From DATJKD01 sp963834855 (GTDB lineage: Bacteria; Pseudomonadota; Gammaproteobacteria; Steroidobacterales; Steroidobacteraceae): a DNA stretch of 64,000 nt. A model generated the notes under the pieces. It made no database searches. It saw only the letters and a list, made by a program, of their open reading frames with translations, and had not been told where the DNA came from. The DNA lies in the NCBI GenBank assembly GCA_963834855.1, contig CAWIDH010000018.1, positions 1 to 64,000 of the forward strand, given 5' to 3'. Made by a program: the position numbers and the translations under genes. Positions 48,248 through 56,873 of this stretch are shown here, piece after piece. Position 1 is the stretch's first letter. Each line of letters opens with the position of its first letter.

Positions 48248-48872
48248 TCAGGGTACCGCGGCCACGGTCGCGCGGTAGGTCTCGAGCTCCTGCTGGTAGC
48301 GGGCGCGGTCGCGCTCGAGCGCCGCAATCTCGGACTTGAGGCGGCCGATGCGCTCGGCGGCGTGCTTGGTGTCGAGAACCGCCTGTGCGCGCTCCTCCGG
48401 CGTCGCGGTGTCGTCGATGACGGTGAGCGTGCGGTCGGCGAGTCGGCCCTCGAGGCGCGCGATTTCGCGCCGGCGATACGCGATGGCCTCGTCGGCATCG
48501 GTGACCGGCGCTTGCGGACGTAGAGCTCGCGGCCTGACTCGTATGCGGCGACGAAAGCCGGCGCGAGCTCGGACGGACAGCTGTCGTAGTACGGCGCGCC
48601 GTTGACGCCGGCGCGGTATCCGTTGTGCGGCTGGCAGAACTCGCGCAGCCCCTCGGCTCGGCCGGCACGATACGCAACCAGGTCCGGGGTCACGCCATGC
48701 TCGGCGCAGGGCTTGCGATGGTGGCCGATCCGCTCGCCGGAATGTCCCGCAACGCCGTCCTCGTAGCCGACCGTGCGCCAGTCGACGGTGCGGCACTCGT
48801 CCTTGTTCATGGTCGAGGAGCAGCCCGCGAGGCCCAGCAGCCGGCGATGCGAAGAGGGACGAGGGATGTCAT
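48248..48872 (-). CDS. DUF2799 lipoprotein with C-terminal coiled coil, frameshifted
   Basis: The DUF2799 block is intact: CRTVDWRTVGYEDGVAGHSGERIGHHRKPCAEHGVTPDLVAYRAGRAEGLREFCQ and GAPYYDSCPSELAPAF, with the conserved cysteines. Just upstream in the same frame is LLGLAGCSST, a lipobox; joining it to an ATG (48872 or 48884) needs one indel. After a frameshift near 48520 the protein ends in a coiled coil (AYRRREIARLEGRLADRT ... AERIGRLKSEIAALERDRARYQQELETYRA). About 205 residues; an outer-membrane or periplasmic lipoprotein of unknown function. Confidence 0.75.
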
Positions 48873-49080
48873 GGCGCGTCGCATGACGCGAGCCGGGACG
48901 CTGGCCGTCGCGCGGTCAACGACCGCCGCACGGCCGACGGTTACACATCGACAGGGGCCGCCCTGAAGCCGACGAAACGTAGGGCGTCCGGTCCCTCACA
49001 GGCAACGTGGGCCAACCGGATCACGACTTCCGAGTCGGGCCTGCGTACGTTCAGAACCACGCGCGGTGAGCCGAGGCGCG

Positions 49081-49399
49081 TCAGTCCATCCGGCGGGCAC
49101 GTACAGCGACCAGCACGCCGGTCTGGTCGACCTCGCATTCGAGCTCGATCGGCTGGCAGCAGACCTGGCAGTCCTCGACGTGGGTGAAGGAGCCGCCGCT
49201 CAGGTCGAGCAGGGTGCCGAAGCTCTCCCAGCAATACGGGACACTCGACGCTCACGAACTCGGTGAGACCGGGCGCCGCGAGCGTCCCGCCCGGCTCGAA
49301 GACGGGCTCGAGCCCGTAGAGCGTGTCGATCGCCTCGTCATCGAGGCGCGTGACCTCGCGCGTCAGGGCGTCGATTCTGCTGTGCCGGCGGATCTTCAT
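49081..49399 (-). CDS. CPXCG-type cysteine-rich protein, one frameshift
   Basis: ATG 49399; after 50 residues the frame must shift near 49243 to read VECPYCWESFGTLLDLSGG ... HVEDCQVCCQPIELECEVDQTG ... RARRMD. The CPYC and CxVCCxPI cysteine pairs are the zinc-ribbon of the small CPXCG protein family (usually about 60-70 residues; here with a 40-residue N-terminal extension). Function unknown. The 210 bases between this stop and the lipoprotein gene hold nothing I recognise. Confidence 0.75.
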
Positions 49400-49408
49400 G
49401 CGCCGACG

Positions 49409-49872
49409 CTAACACAATCGATCGAGCCGGATGCCGAGTGCAGTCGAGAATCGCTCGGCGCGTTTCGGTCCAGTCGATCACGAGCCGGCGGTGGCTGAAG
49501 CGCCACGCGCCGTCTCCCGGCGCCAGCGGTCCTGGTAGCGGATCGCCCAGGTAGAGAAGCGTCTCAGCCGGCGGCGGTGCGACAGGTGGTCGGCCGTCGA
49601 GTAGGTCTCACCGTGTGCCGAGTCGCCCTCGATGGTCACGACCTGATTGTGCACGCGATGCTGGGTCGCCTAGTACAGGGCCATGACGTCGAGCGCTGCG
49701 ATGATGTTCGCGCGTCCCTCGAGCCGGATGCCGGGCGCCTCGATCACGCAGTCCTCGGTGACGATCGAGCCCCACAGTCCTTGTCGCGCCGGTCGGCGCC
49801 CTGCGCGTAGAGCTCCGCCAGCGTCGCAGGCTCGCGCTCGTCGAGCAGCCGGTCGATGCTGGCGTCGCTCAT
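49409..49872 (-). pseudogene. SnoaL-like protein with in-frame stop and frameshift
   Basis: MSDASIDRLLDEREPATLAELYAQGADRRDKDL is followed after a frameshift near 49775 by WGSIVTEDCVIEAPGIRLEGRANIIAALDVM, then a TAG codon after ALY (about 49671), HRVHNQVVTIEGDSAHGETYSTADH, and after another shift GAWRFSHRRLVIDW. These are the ordered SnoaL_4 motifs. The ATG overlaps a possible end of the epimerase gene (ATGA). Because neighbours carry random indels, the TAG could be a base error or real decay. Confidence 0.6.
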
Positions 49873-50783
49873 CGTGCCTGCCGCGGGCGCGTACTGCGCA
49901 ACGACCTCGGCGAGCGCTCGGCCGACGTCTGCGCCGCTATGCCGAGCAGAGCCGCCTCGGCGGCGTCGGGCTCGTAATACAGGGTGTTGCCGCGACCGAA
50001 ATAGAGCGTCGCGTCGGGCAGCATCGGGTGCTCCTCGTCGCGAACCGGCGGCACGTCGCGACCGGCGGCGCGGAAAAAGTGGCCGAAGAAATCCCGGAAG
50101 CTCAGGTTCTCGTCGCCCACGAGGTACGCCGCGCCGGAGCGGCCGCGGTCGAGCGCGCCGGCGATCGCCTCTGACAGCGAGCGCGCGGACATGAAATTGA
50201 CGCCGCCGGCGGGCACGAACGGCGGCCCCGGCACCAGCGTGCCCGCGGCGTAACGCATGAGCGCGTCGAAAAAACCCACTTCGAGCCCGGGCAGCGCGCC
50301 GACGATCCAGGGCGCGTTGACGCTCATGACGCGGAAATCCGCCGTGGCCAGCGCCCGCGCGCCGTCGTCCGCCCGTTTGCGCGAACGGACGTAAGGAATG
50401 TTCTCGATAAGCTGCGGCGCCGCCTGCGGGTAGAAGCTGCCGACGTTGATGGCGTGGCGCACGCCCGCCTCGCGCACCTGTGCGAAGAATCGCGGTACGC
50501 CCTCGGAGTTGACGCGGTCCCAGTGCGTGGCGTCGTCGAATCCGCGCGGCGCATGGCGGATGTCGTTGCCGGCCGCGAACACGAGCGCGTCGAAGCGCGC
50601 GAGCATGGCTCGCGGCAGGCCGTCGGCGAGGTAGTCGCAGGGGAGGAACTCGAGCGCCGCCATGCCCGTGCCCGATCGGCGCGGGTTTGCGCGCGGCGAT
50701 GCGACCTCGTGCCCCTGCGAGCGCAGCAGGAGCGCCGCGTCGCCGCCGATCAATCCCGTCCCGCCGACGACGAGCATCCGCAT
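49869..50783 (-). CDS. NAD-dependent epimerase/dehydratase family protein
   Basis: 304 residues. Extended-SDR Rossmann start MRMLVVGGTGLIGGDAALLLRSQGHEV, then ALVFAAGNDIRH, INVGSFYPQ, and VNAPWIVGALPGLEV. The usual YxxxK region is not obvious; VGSFYPQAAPQLIENIPYVRSRK may hold Tyr...K. The C-terminal 25 residues may be out of frame, because another frame reads RALAEVVAQYAPAAG there. Divergent from the old yellow enzyme gene at 50837. Acts on an unknown nucleotide-sugar or acyl substrate. Confidence 0.78.
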   Translation of the reverse strand: MRMLVVGGTGLIGGDAALLLRSQGHEVASPRANPRRSGTGMAALEFLPCDYLADGLPRAMLARFDALVFAAGNDIRHAPRGFDDATHWDRVNSEGVPRFFAQVREAGVRHAINVGSFYPQAAPQLIENIPYVRSRKRADDGARALATADFRVMSVNAPWIVGALPGLEVGFFDALMRYAAGTLVPGPPFVPAGGVNFMSARSLSEAIAGALDRGRSGAAYLVGDENLSFRDFFGHFFRAAGRDVPPVRDEEHPMLPDATLYFGRGNTLYYEPDAAEAALLGIAAQTSAERSPRSLRSTRPRQAR

Positions 50784-50836
50784 GATCCGAACCTCGAATG
50801 GACGGCGCCGCGGGACCGCCGCGCCGGGTCGATACA

Positions 50837-51957
50837 ATGACAGACATCGCCGGCCACGTGGAAGCACGGATGCGTGACGACGACCCGCTCTTCGTGCCGA
50901 TCGAGCTCGGCGAGATCGATTGCTCGAACCGCATGGTCATGGCGCCGATGACGCGCAGCCGCGCCTCGGCGGGCGGACTCGTCAACGGGCTGCACGTCGA
51001 GTACTACGGAGAACGTGCCTCCGCGGGCCTCATCGTCACCGAAGGCACGCAGCCGTCGATTCACGGAAAGGGCTACTGCCGCACGCCCGGGCTGCACGAT
51101 GTGGCGCAGGTCGCTGCCTGGCGCAGGGTCACCGACCGGGTGCATGCCGAGGGCTCGCGCATCGTCGTACAGCTGATGCACGTCGGCCGTGTCGCAAGCC
51201 GCCACAACAAGCAGGCCGATGCCCGCACGGTCGCGCCCTCCGCGGTGCGCGCCCGCGTGCAGATGTACACCGATGTCGCCGGGATGCAGGACTGCGACGA
51301 GCCGGAAGCGCTCACGCTCGCCGAGATCCCGGCGGTCGTGGAGGAATACACGCAGGCCGCGCGGTTTGCGCGCGGGCGGGGTTCGACGGCGTCGAGCTCC
51401 ACGCGGCGAGCGGCTATCTGCCGATGCAGTTTCTCGTCTCGAACAGCAACCGGCGCAGCGATGCCTATGGCGGCGTGGCGGCGAACCGCGTGCGTTTCGC
51501 CGTCGAAGTAATGGAGGCGATGTGTGGCGCGGTCGGCGCGGGCCGGGTCGGCCTGCGGATCTGCCCGGCGAACCCGTTCAACGACGTCGCGGATCCCGAA
51601 CCCGAGGCGACCTACGGCGCGCTGCTCGATGCGATCGCGCCGCTCGGTAGCGCCTATCTGCATGTCATCCGATCGCCCGTGCGCACGTCGATGCCTTCGC
51701 GCTCGCGCGGCGCCACTACGCCGGCCCGATCGTCTGAACGACGGCTTCCACGGCGACAGTGCACGCAAGGCGATCCGTACCGGCACCGGTGACGCCGTGT
51801 CGTTCGCCCGTCACTACATCGGCAACCCCGACCTGGTGCGCCGGCTGCGCGAGGACTGCCGCTCGCGGGCTTCGACCGTCACACGCTCTACACGCCCGGG
51901 CCGAAGGGCTACCTCGACTATCCAAATTCGGCGCAGAGCCAGATTAATCGCGCTTAA
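50837..51957 (+). CDS. Old yellow enzyme-type NADH:flavin oxidoreductase, frameshifted, repeat-derived C-terminus
   Basis: From ATG 50837: LFVPIELGEIDCSNRMVMAPMTRSRA, VQLMHVGRVASRHN, GVELHAASGYLPMQFLVSNSNRRSDAYGG and FARHYIGNPDLVRRL, the NemA/xenobiotic-reductase type FMN barrel. Frameshifts near 51378, 51690 and 51735 and one near 51870. Normal family members end at about GYLDYP; here the following NSAQSQINRA and stop codon are encoded by the hairpin repeat at 51925-51976. About 370 residues. It reduces activated C=C bonds such as enones. Confidence 0.83.
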
Positions 51958-51976
51958 TCTGGCTCTGAGCCGAATT
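51925..51976. repeat. Hairpin repeat between convergent genes
   Basis: Two 23-base arms (51925-51947 and 51954-51976) with one mismatch and a 6-nt loop TCGCGC; the core is CAGAGCCAGATTAA. It supplies the 3' end of the old yellow enzyme gene and ends 1 bp before the stop codon of the convergent SnoaL gene. It may serve as a bidirectional terminator. Confidence 0.85.
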
Positions 51977-51977
51977 A

Positions 51978-52610
51978 TCAGCGGACCTTGATCGACGGCG
52001 CCGGGGCTCCGGCGCGCATGCGCTTGATGAATTCGTCGAACGGCGCGGGTTCCGCGACCGGGCCTTCGGGCGCGCCGTCGCGCGACCAGAACGCCTTCCA
52101 GCTCGGGAACAGCTCGTGGTATCCGCCGGTGTACGGCGCGACTCCGGGCCAGCGCATCTTGTCCGGGCCGAGGGGCGGCTTGTTCAGGTCCGTCGCGTAC
52201 CAGTAGAGCGGCAGCCGGCGGCGGAAGTACCAGCGCCCTGCGCGGCGCTCGTAGTCGTCCACGTACATCATCTGCATGATCACCCACTCGGCTCCGGTCT
52301 CGTGCTCGTTCTTCGAGTAGACGACGCCGCGCGCGTGGTCGGCGTCCTCGAACTCGATGACGTGGTTGCCGATGTGATGCGACGTGCCCGTGAACTGCAC
52401 CCGCAGCGTACGATCGAACCACGCGCGCAGCGCCTCGCGGCCGCGCGACTGGCCGACCTCGACGTCCTCCGGGAAAGAGCCCGACGAGCGCATCGAGGTC
52501 GCGCATGTCGAGCGCGAGACCGTAGCGGGCCGGGAGCTGACGGATCTGCTCGAGCGACTCGAGTCGGTCGAGGCGCCGCTCGAGGGCGGCAAGGCTTCGG
52601 GTCGGGCCAT
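51978..52610 (-). CDS. SnoaL-like protein, frameshifted
   Basis: ATG 52610; two shifts (near 52590 and 52470) join LAALERRLDRLESLEQIRQLPARYGLALDMRDLDALVGLFPEDVEVGQSRGREALRAWFDRTL with FTGTSHHIGNHVIEFEDADHARGVVYSKNEHETGAEWVIMQMMYVDDYERRAGRWYFRRR. This is the larger SnoaL_4 form with a C-terminal tail (about 210 residues). It is divergent from the Lrp-type regulator gene, and the shared gap holds the candidate operator. Confidence 0.8.
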   Translation of the reverse strand: MARPEALPPSSGASTDSSRSSRSVSSRPATVSRSTCATSMRSSGSFPEDVEVGQSRGREALRAWFDRTLRVQFTGTSHHIGNHVIEFEDADHARGVVYSKNEHETGAEWVIMQMMYVDDYERRAGRWYFRRRLPLYWYATDLNKPPLGPDKMRWPGVAPYTGGYHELFPSWKAFWSRDGAPEGPVAEPAPFDEFIKRMRAGAPAPSIKVR

Positions 52611-52726
52611 CGCGTCCTGCCTTCCGGGCCGGCCACAGCGTGGCGCCCGGATTACGCAAATGCACAATATTATTGCTACACTACGACAAAACCCGGCGTT
52701 CGGGTGCGATCGAAATACGCAGCCAG
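52611..52726. promoter_or_regulatory. Divergent control region with operator GATTACGCAAATGC
   Basis: GATTACGCAAATGC at 52650-52663 is identical to the site upstream of hsaC (31042). It is followed by the AT-rich ACAATATTATTGCTACACTAC, a likely promoter zone for the SnoaL gene and/or the Lrp pair; the boxes cannot be placed with confidence. Confidence 0.5.
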
Positions 52727-53206
52727 ATGGCCAGCATCAGCTTCGCCGAGCCGCCGACCCTCGATGAGATCGACGAGCGCATCGTCGCGCTGCTGAAGAA
52801 GAACGGCCGCGCGACCAACCAGCAGATCGCCCAGGACCTGAATATCGCGGCGGCGACGGTCAGCGCCCGGATCCGACGGCTCGAGCAGACCCGGGCCGTC
52901 CGCGTGGTCGCGGTCACCGATTTCGCGGCGCTCGGCTTCAAGGCGCTGCTCGCTCTCGGCATCGAGGTGCAGGGTCGAGCGGCGGAGGACGTCGGAATCG
53001 ACCTCGCGGCGCTCGACGAGGTGTTCAGCGTGCACCTCGTCACCGGGGCGCGCGACATCGAAGTCCTGGTCGCGCTGCGCGACCTCGACGATCTCAGGAA
53101 TTTCCTCCTCGAGGAGCTGATGCGCGTCCCCGGCATCCGCAGCGTCTCGACCGGAATCGCGGCCGAGGTGGTCAAGTTCAACTTCGACGTGGCGCCGATG
53201 ACATGA
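52727..53206 (+). CDS. Lrp/AsnC family transcriptional regulator
   Basis: Intact, 159 residues from ATG 52727. Winged helix: LDEIDERIVALLKKNGRATNQQIAQDLNIAAATVSARIRRLEQTRAVRVVAVTD. A RAM ligand-binding domain follows (LGFKALLALGIEV ... VFSVHLVTGARDIEVLVALRDLDDLRNFLLEELMRVPGIRSVSTGIAAEVVKF). It overlaps the next Lrp gene by 4 bp, so the two may form a hetero-oligomer. Convergent with hsaA. Probable regulator of the steroid genes; the effector is unknown. Confidence 0.92.
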   Translation: MASISFAEPPTLDEIDERIVALLKKNGRATNQQIAQDLNIAAATVSARIRRLEQTRAVRVVAVTDFAALGFKALLALGIEVQGRAAEDVGIDLAALDEVFSVHLVTGARDIEVLVALRDLDDLRNFLLEELMRVPGIRSVSTGIAAEVVKFNFDVAPMT

Positions 53207-53685
53207 CGATGCCCACGCTCGACGACCTGGATCACCGCATCATCGGCGTGCTGTCGAAGGACGCCCGCGTCAGCAACCGCCGCATCGCCGCGCTGCTGGG
53301 CGTCACCGAGGGCACGATCCGCAGCCGCATCAAGCGGCTGGAGCAGGACAACCTGATCCGGCTCACCGCGGTGACCAACGTCGCGAGCGTGGGCGCGCCG
53401 AAAGTGGTGCTGATCTGGATCCAGGCCGCGCACAGCGACGTCAAGGATCTCTGCGGGAAGCTCGCCGCGATGCCCGAGATCCGCTCGGTCATCATGCTGC
53501 TCGGCCGCTGCGACATCCTCGCGGTCGGCCTCTTCAGCAGCCTCGAAGACGTCATCGCGGTCGCCAACAACCGGATCCTCGCGCTGCCCGGCGTGCGCCA
53601 CGTCGAGACCTCGATCGCGGTCAAGACGCTGAAATACGACATCCGCGCCGCGCGGATCACGCGCGACTGGCACGCCCCCGACTGA
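53203..53685 (+). CDS. Second Lrp/AsnC family transcriptional regulator
   Basis: Intact, 160 residues. LDDLDHRIIGVLSKDARVSNRRIAALLGVTEGTIRSRIKRLEQDNLIRLTAVTNVASVG is the winged helix; the RAM domain includes MPEIRSVIMLLGRCDILAVGLFSSLEDVIAVANNRILALPGVRHVETSIAVKTLKYD. Paralogue of the preceding gene (same layout, GA-rich end differing). Tandem overlapping Lrp pairs are less common than single genes. It ends against the convergent hsaA gene. Confidence 0.92.
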   Translation: MTMPTLDDLDHRIIGVLSKDARVSNRRIAALLGVTEGTIRSRIKRLEQDNLIRLTAVTNVASVGAPKVVLIWIQAAHSDVKDLCGKLAAMPEIRSVIMLLGRCDILAVGLFSSLEDVIAVANNRILALPGVRHVETSIAVKTLKYDIRAARITRDWHAPD

Positions 53686-53689
53686 GGTG

Positions 53690-54953
53690 CCGGGCGCGTT
53701 TCGAGTATGCGCCGATCGGCCTCGACGAAAAAGAAGGGGTAGACGAAGGATTCGTGGACCTCCTGCCCGAGGCAGATCGCCCCGAGCGAGCTGCCGATCA
53801 GGTTCGGGTCGCTCGCCACGTGCGCCCGCGCGGCGTTGAGGTCGAGCCACCACTGCACCAGCGGGCTCGTGTTGTAGATCGCCCAGCCGCCGAGCATCAG
53901 CATCAGGTCGTCGGCGATGGCCGCGCAGCGTCGCGCCACCTGCGAGGACTCGTAACGATAGCGCACACGATCGGCATACGGGATCTGCCGGCCCGCGCGG
54001 ATCGTGTCCATCATCACGTCGAAGTTGCGGAAGAGCAGCGCCTTGAGCTCGTCGATCGTCGCCTGCGCCCGTGCGGCGGTATTGAGCGCGATCGGGTCCA
54101 TCTTCGCCGACTTGCCGGTGTTGGTGGATACGCGCCGCGCGGCGAGCTCGTAATACGTGTCGAGCGCAGCCTGCGCGGCGCCGATCGACCCGGTGGAGAT
54201 CACACGCACGAAGAGCTGGGCCCATGGGAGCCGGTAGAGCGCGCCGTCGTTCACCGCCTGGCCCGGGTTCGTGCCGTGAAAGCCGTCGGCGCGCCTTGTG
54301 CGTGCGGTACTCGGGCACGAAGGCCTTGTCGACGACGATGCCGTGGCTGCCCGTGGCCTGCAGCCCGAAGACGTCCCAGTCGCGGACGATCTGGTAGTCC
54401 TTGCGCGGCAGCAGGAACGTGCGCATGTCGGGCGGGCCGGTCTCGCCGGGCAGCGGCGGCACGATCGCCCCGAGGAACGCCCAGTCGCAGTGCTCGCAGC
54501 CGCTCGAGAAACCCCAGCGCCCGCTGAGCTGCAATCCGCCATCGACGCGCTCGACCTTGCCGACCGGCTGGTAGGACGAGGAAATCAGCACGGAGTTGTC
54601 CGTGCCCCAGACGTCCTCCTGCGCGCGCCCGTCGAACAGCGCGATCTGGAACTGATGCGCGGCGATGACGCCGAGCACCCAGGCGCTCGACATGTCGGCC
54701 TCGGCGACCGCAATCTGCACGTCGAAGAACACCTGCGGGTCCATCTCGTAGCCGCCCCAGCGCGTCGGGCTGCAGGATCCGGAAGAACCCGGCGTCCTTG
54801 AAGTCCTGGATCGTCGCGGCGGGCAGGCGTGGCCGCGTCGCGCGCCGCGCGCAGCCGCTCGCGCAGCGCCGGTTTCATCGCGCGCGCACGGGCGACGAGC
54901 TCGTCGCGTGTCGGGCGCGGCGTGTCGGTCATCGGACGGGCCGCTTGCGCCAT
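53690..54953 (-). CDS. hsaA: 3-HSA hydroxylase oxygenase subunit (HsaA-like flavin-dependent monooxygenase), frameshifted
   Basis: ATG 54953 (MAQAARPMTDTPRPTRDELVARARAMKPALRERL). After shifts near 54833, 54760 and 54293 the chain reads FKDAGFFRILQP, MDPQVFFDVQIAVAEADMSSAWVLGVIAAHQFQIALFDGRAQEDVWG, SGRWGFSSGCEHCDWAFLGAI, DVFGLQATGSHGIVVDKAFVPEY and ends EVHESFVYPFFFVEADRRILETRPAP. This is the acyl-CoA-dehydrogenase-fold group D monooxygenase that 4-hydroxylates the phenolic 9,10-secosteroid 3-HSA using reduced flavin. The stop is not clearly in frame, so the 5'-most coordinate is approximate. The reductase HsaB is not in this window. Divergent from hsaD. Confidence 0.88.
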
Positions 54954-55033
54954 GGGGACTACCTCTCGAGCGCGGGGACGCAGTATTGCAGGGCAGGGTC
55001 CGGCTGGCAACAGAATTCGTACAAAATATAGCA

Positions 55034-55061
55034 TTGAATTACGCACATGACCGAATACAAT
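55034..55061 (+). promoter_or_regulatory. Predicted hsaD promoter with operator in the spacer
   Basis: TTGAAT (55034-55039), 16 nt, TACAAT (55056-55061) form a sigma-70-like promoter toward hsaD. The spacer contains TTACGCACATG (55039-55049), a variant of the GATTACGCAAATG motif. A TATATT -10 for hsaA lies on the other strand, so one bound protein could block both directions. Confidence 0.5.
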
Positions 55062-55220
55062 GCCGCAAACCATGATTATTCGGTGGCGGCGGGTGCTTCC
55101 GGTGCGATATTCAGGCCGCAGCTGCCGGTCGGCCCCCGCGACCGGAGCGTCTGGATTTGCCCGTCGACGGGCTCCCCGGCCATCCTGCAGAATTTCGCCC
55201 CCTCGTCTGAGCATCCCGCC

Positions 55221-56052
55221 ATGAATGCCACCACCCGCCCGAGCTCGCCACCGTTCGGCCGGATCGCGAAGCTGCCCTCCGGTCACGAGATGCATTACCT
55301 GGAGCAGGGGAAAGGTCCGGCGGTCGTGCTGGTCCACGGCAGCGGTCCCGGCGCGAACGGATACAGCAACTTCAAGCGCAACATCGCGCCCGTAGCCGAG
55401 GCGGGCTACCGTGTGCTCGTCCCTGACATGATCGGCTTCGGCTGGTCGTCGAAACCCGACATCGACTACCCGCTCGACCTCTTCGTCGGCACGCTGATCG
55501 AGTTCCTCGAGGCGGTCGGCGTCAAGCGCTGCACGCTCGTCGGCAACTCGCTGGGCGGTGCGATCTCGATCAAGACCGCGCTCGATCGCCCCGGCCTGGT
55601 CGAAAAGCTGGTGATGATGGGCACCGGGGGCATCGAGTCGCGCGAGACGTATTTCGCGATGCCGGGCATCCGCGCCATGGTGTCGCAGTTCGTCGGCGCC
55701 GGGTTCGACCGGCCGGGCCTGCGCGAGCTGCTCGAGATGCTGGCGTTCGATCCGAAGGTCGTCGACGACGACCTGCTCGAGGAGCGATGGAACGTGCTGC
55801 AGACACAGCCGAAGGCCGTGCTCGCCCGCATGCTGATCCCGGACCTCTCGCCGCGGCTGATCGAGATCCGCTGCCCGGTGCTCGGCTTCTGGGGCGCCGA
55901 GGATCACTTCTGCCCGGTGAGCGGCGCGAACAAGATTCTCGCCGCCGTGGGCGACGCCCGGCATGGTGCTGCTCGCGCACTGCGGGCACTGGGCGATGCT
56001 CGAGTATCCGGATGTCTTCAACCGCTATGTCGTCGACTTCCTCCGCCACTGA
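55221..56052 (+). CDS. hsaD: Meta-cleavage product hydrolase, HsaD-like (4,9-DSHA hydrolase), one frameshift
   Basis: Alpha/beta hydrolase of about 277 residues. ATG 55221 gives MNATTRPSSPPFGRIAKLPSGHEMHYLEQGKGPAVVLVHGSGPGANGYSNFKRNI. The nucleophile elbow is GNSLGGAISIK, the acid is in WGAEDHFCPVSGANKI, and the His is in LAHCGHWAMLEYPDVFN after a frameshift near 55965. The HGSGPGA oxyanion motif is typical of C-C bond hydrolases BphD/HsaD. It splits the ring-A cleavage product into DOHNAA and 2-hydroxyhexadienoate. An in-frame upstream ATG at 55047 is less likely because the extra 58 residues look non-coding. Confidence 0.9.
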
Positions 56053-56846
56053 CCGCCCGTCGCGCGGCGCTCGCAGCGGCGCTTGCGGAGGAGCTGTATG
56101 CGGCGTTGCGCGACGGCCGGACGGTGCCGCCCTTGTCCGGGCGCGGTCTCGACCTCGACATCGACGACGCGTACCGGGTGTCGCTCGCGCTGCTCGAGCG
56201 CCGCCTCGCCGACGGCGAGCGCGTGATCGGCAAGAAGATCGGCGCGACGAGTCGTGCCGTGCAGGACATGCTGGGCGTGCGCCAGCCGGACTTCGGATTC
56301 CTGACGGCATCCATGCAGGTGCCCGACGGCAGCCGCATACACGATCGCCGGGCGCGCTGATCCAGCCACGCGCCGAGGCCGAAATCGCGCTGATCCTGAA
56401 GCGCGGGCTCAAGGGGCCCGGCGTCACGCCCGCGGACGTGATGGATGCGACCGAATCGATCGCAGCATGCTTCGAGATCGTCGATTCGCGCATCGAGAAC
56501 TGGAAGATCGGCATCGTCGACACCGTCGCGGACAACGCCTCCTGCGGTGTCTTCGTGCTGGGCGAGGCGCGCGTCGATCCGCGCCGCGCTCGACCTCGCC
56601 GCGCTCGAAGTCCGCGTCTACAAGAACGGCGAGCCGCTGTCGCGGGGTTTGGGCTCGGCGGTGCAGGGCTCGCCGCTCGCCTCGGTCGCCTGGCTCGCGA
56701 ATACCCTCGGCAGCTACGGCGTCTCGCTCGACGCCGGCGAGGTGATCCTGTCGGGGTCGCTCGTGCCGCTCGAGCCCGCGCGACCGGGCGATTCGTTCCG
56801 CCTCGAGCTCGACTCGGTCGGCGGCGCCAGCGTCAGCTTCGTTTGA
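56049..56846 (+). CDS. hsaE: 2-hydroxypenta/hexa-2,4-dienoate hydratase (HsaE/TesE-like), frameshifted
   Basis: Overlaps hsaD; the first codon in frame is CTG 56049, so the start is uncertain. ALAEELYAALRDGRTVPPLSGRGLDLDIDDAYRVSLALLERRLADGERVIGKKIGATSRAVQDMLGVRQPDFGFL is the MhpD/FAH-superfamily signature. After shifts near 56338, 56360 and 56582 it continues IQPRAEAEIALILKRGLKGPG and VYKNGEPLSRGLGSAVQGSPLASVAWLANTLGSYG. About 265 residues. It hydrates 2-hydroxyhexa-2,4-dienoate to the 4-hydroxy-2-oxoacid used by HsaF at 26356, 29 kb away. Confidence 0.88.
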
Positions 56847-56873
56847 CACCCTTTACGATCCACGGAGACATCG

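Noticed and set aside
48873..49080. Possible gene fragment between the DUF2799 and CPXCG genes
   Set aside because: A minus-strand open frame (SPRVVLNVRRPDSEVVIRLAHVACEG) exists as the shifted tail of the CPXCG gene but resembles nothing known; too weak to call.
52681..53660. Minus-strand extension of hsaA through the Lrp genes
   Set aside because: After about 53690 the frame is antisense to two intact Lrp genes and shows no family similarity; it is open only because of high GC.
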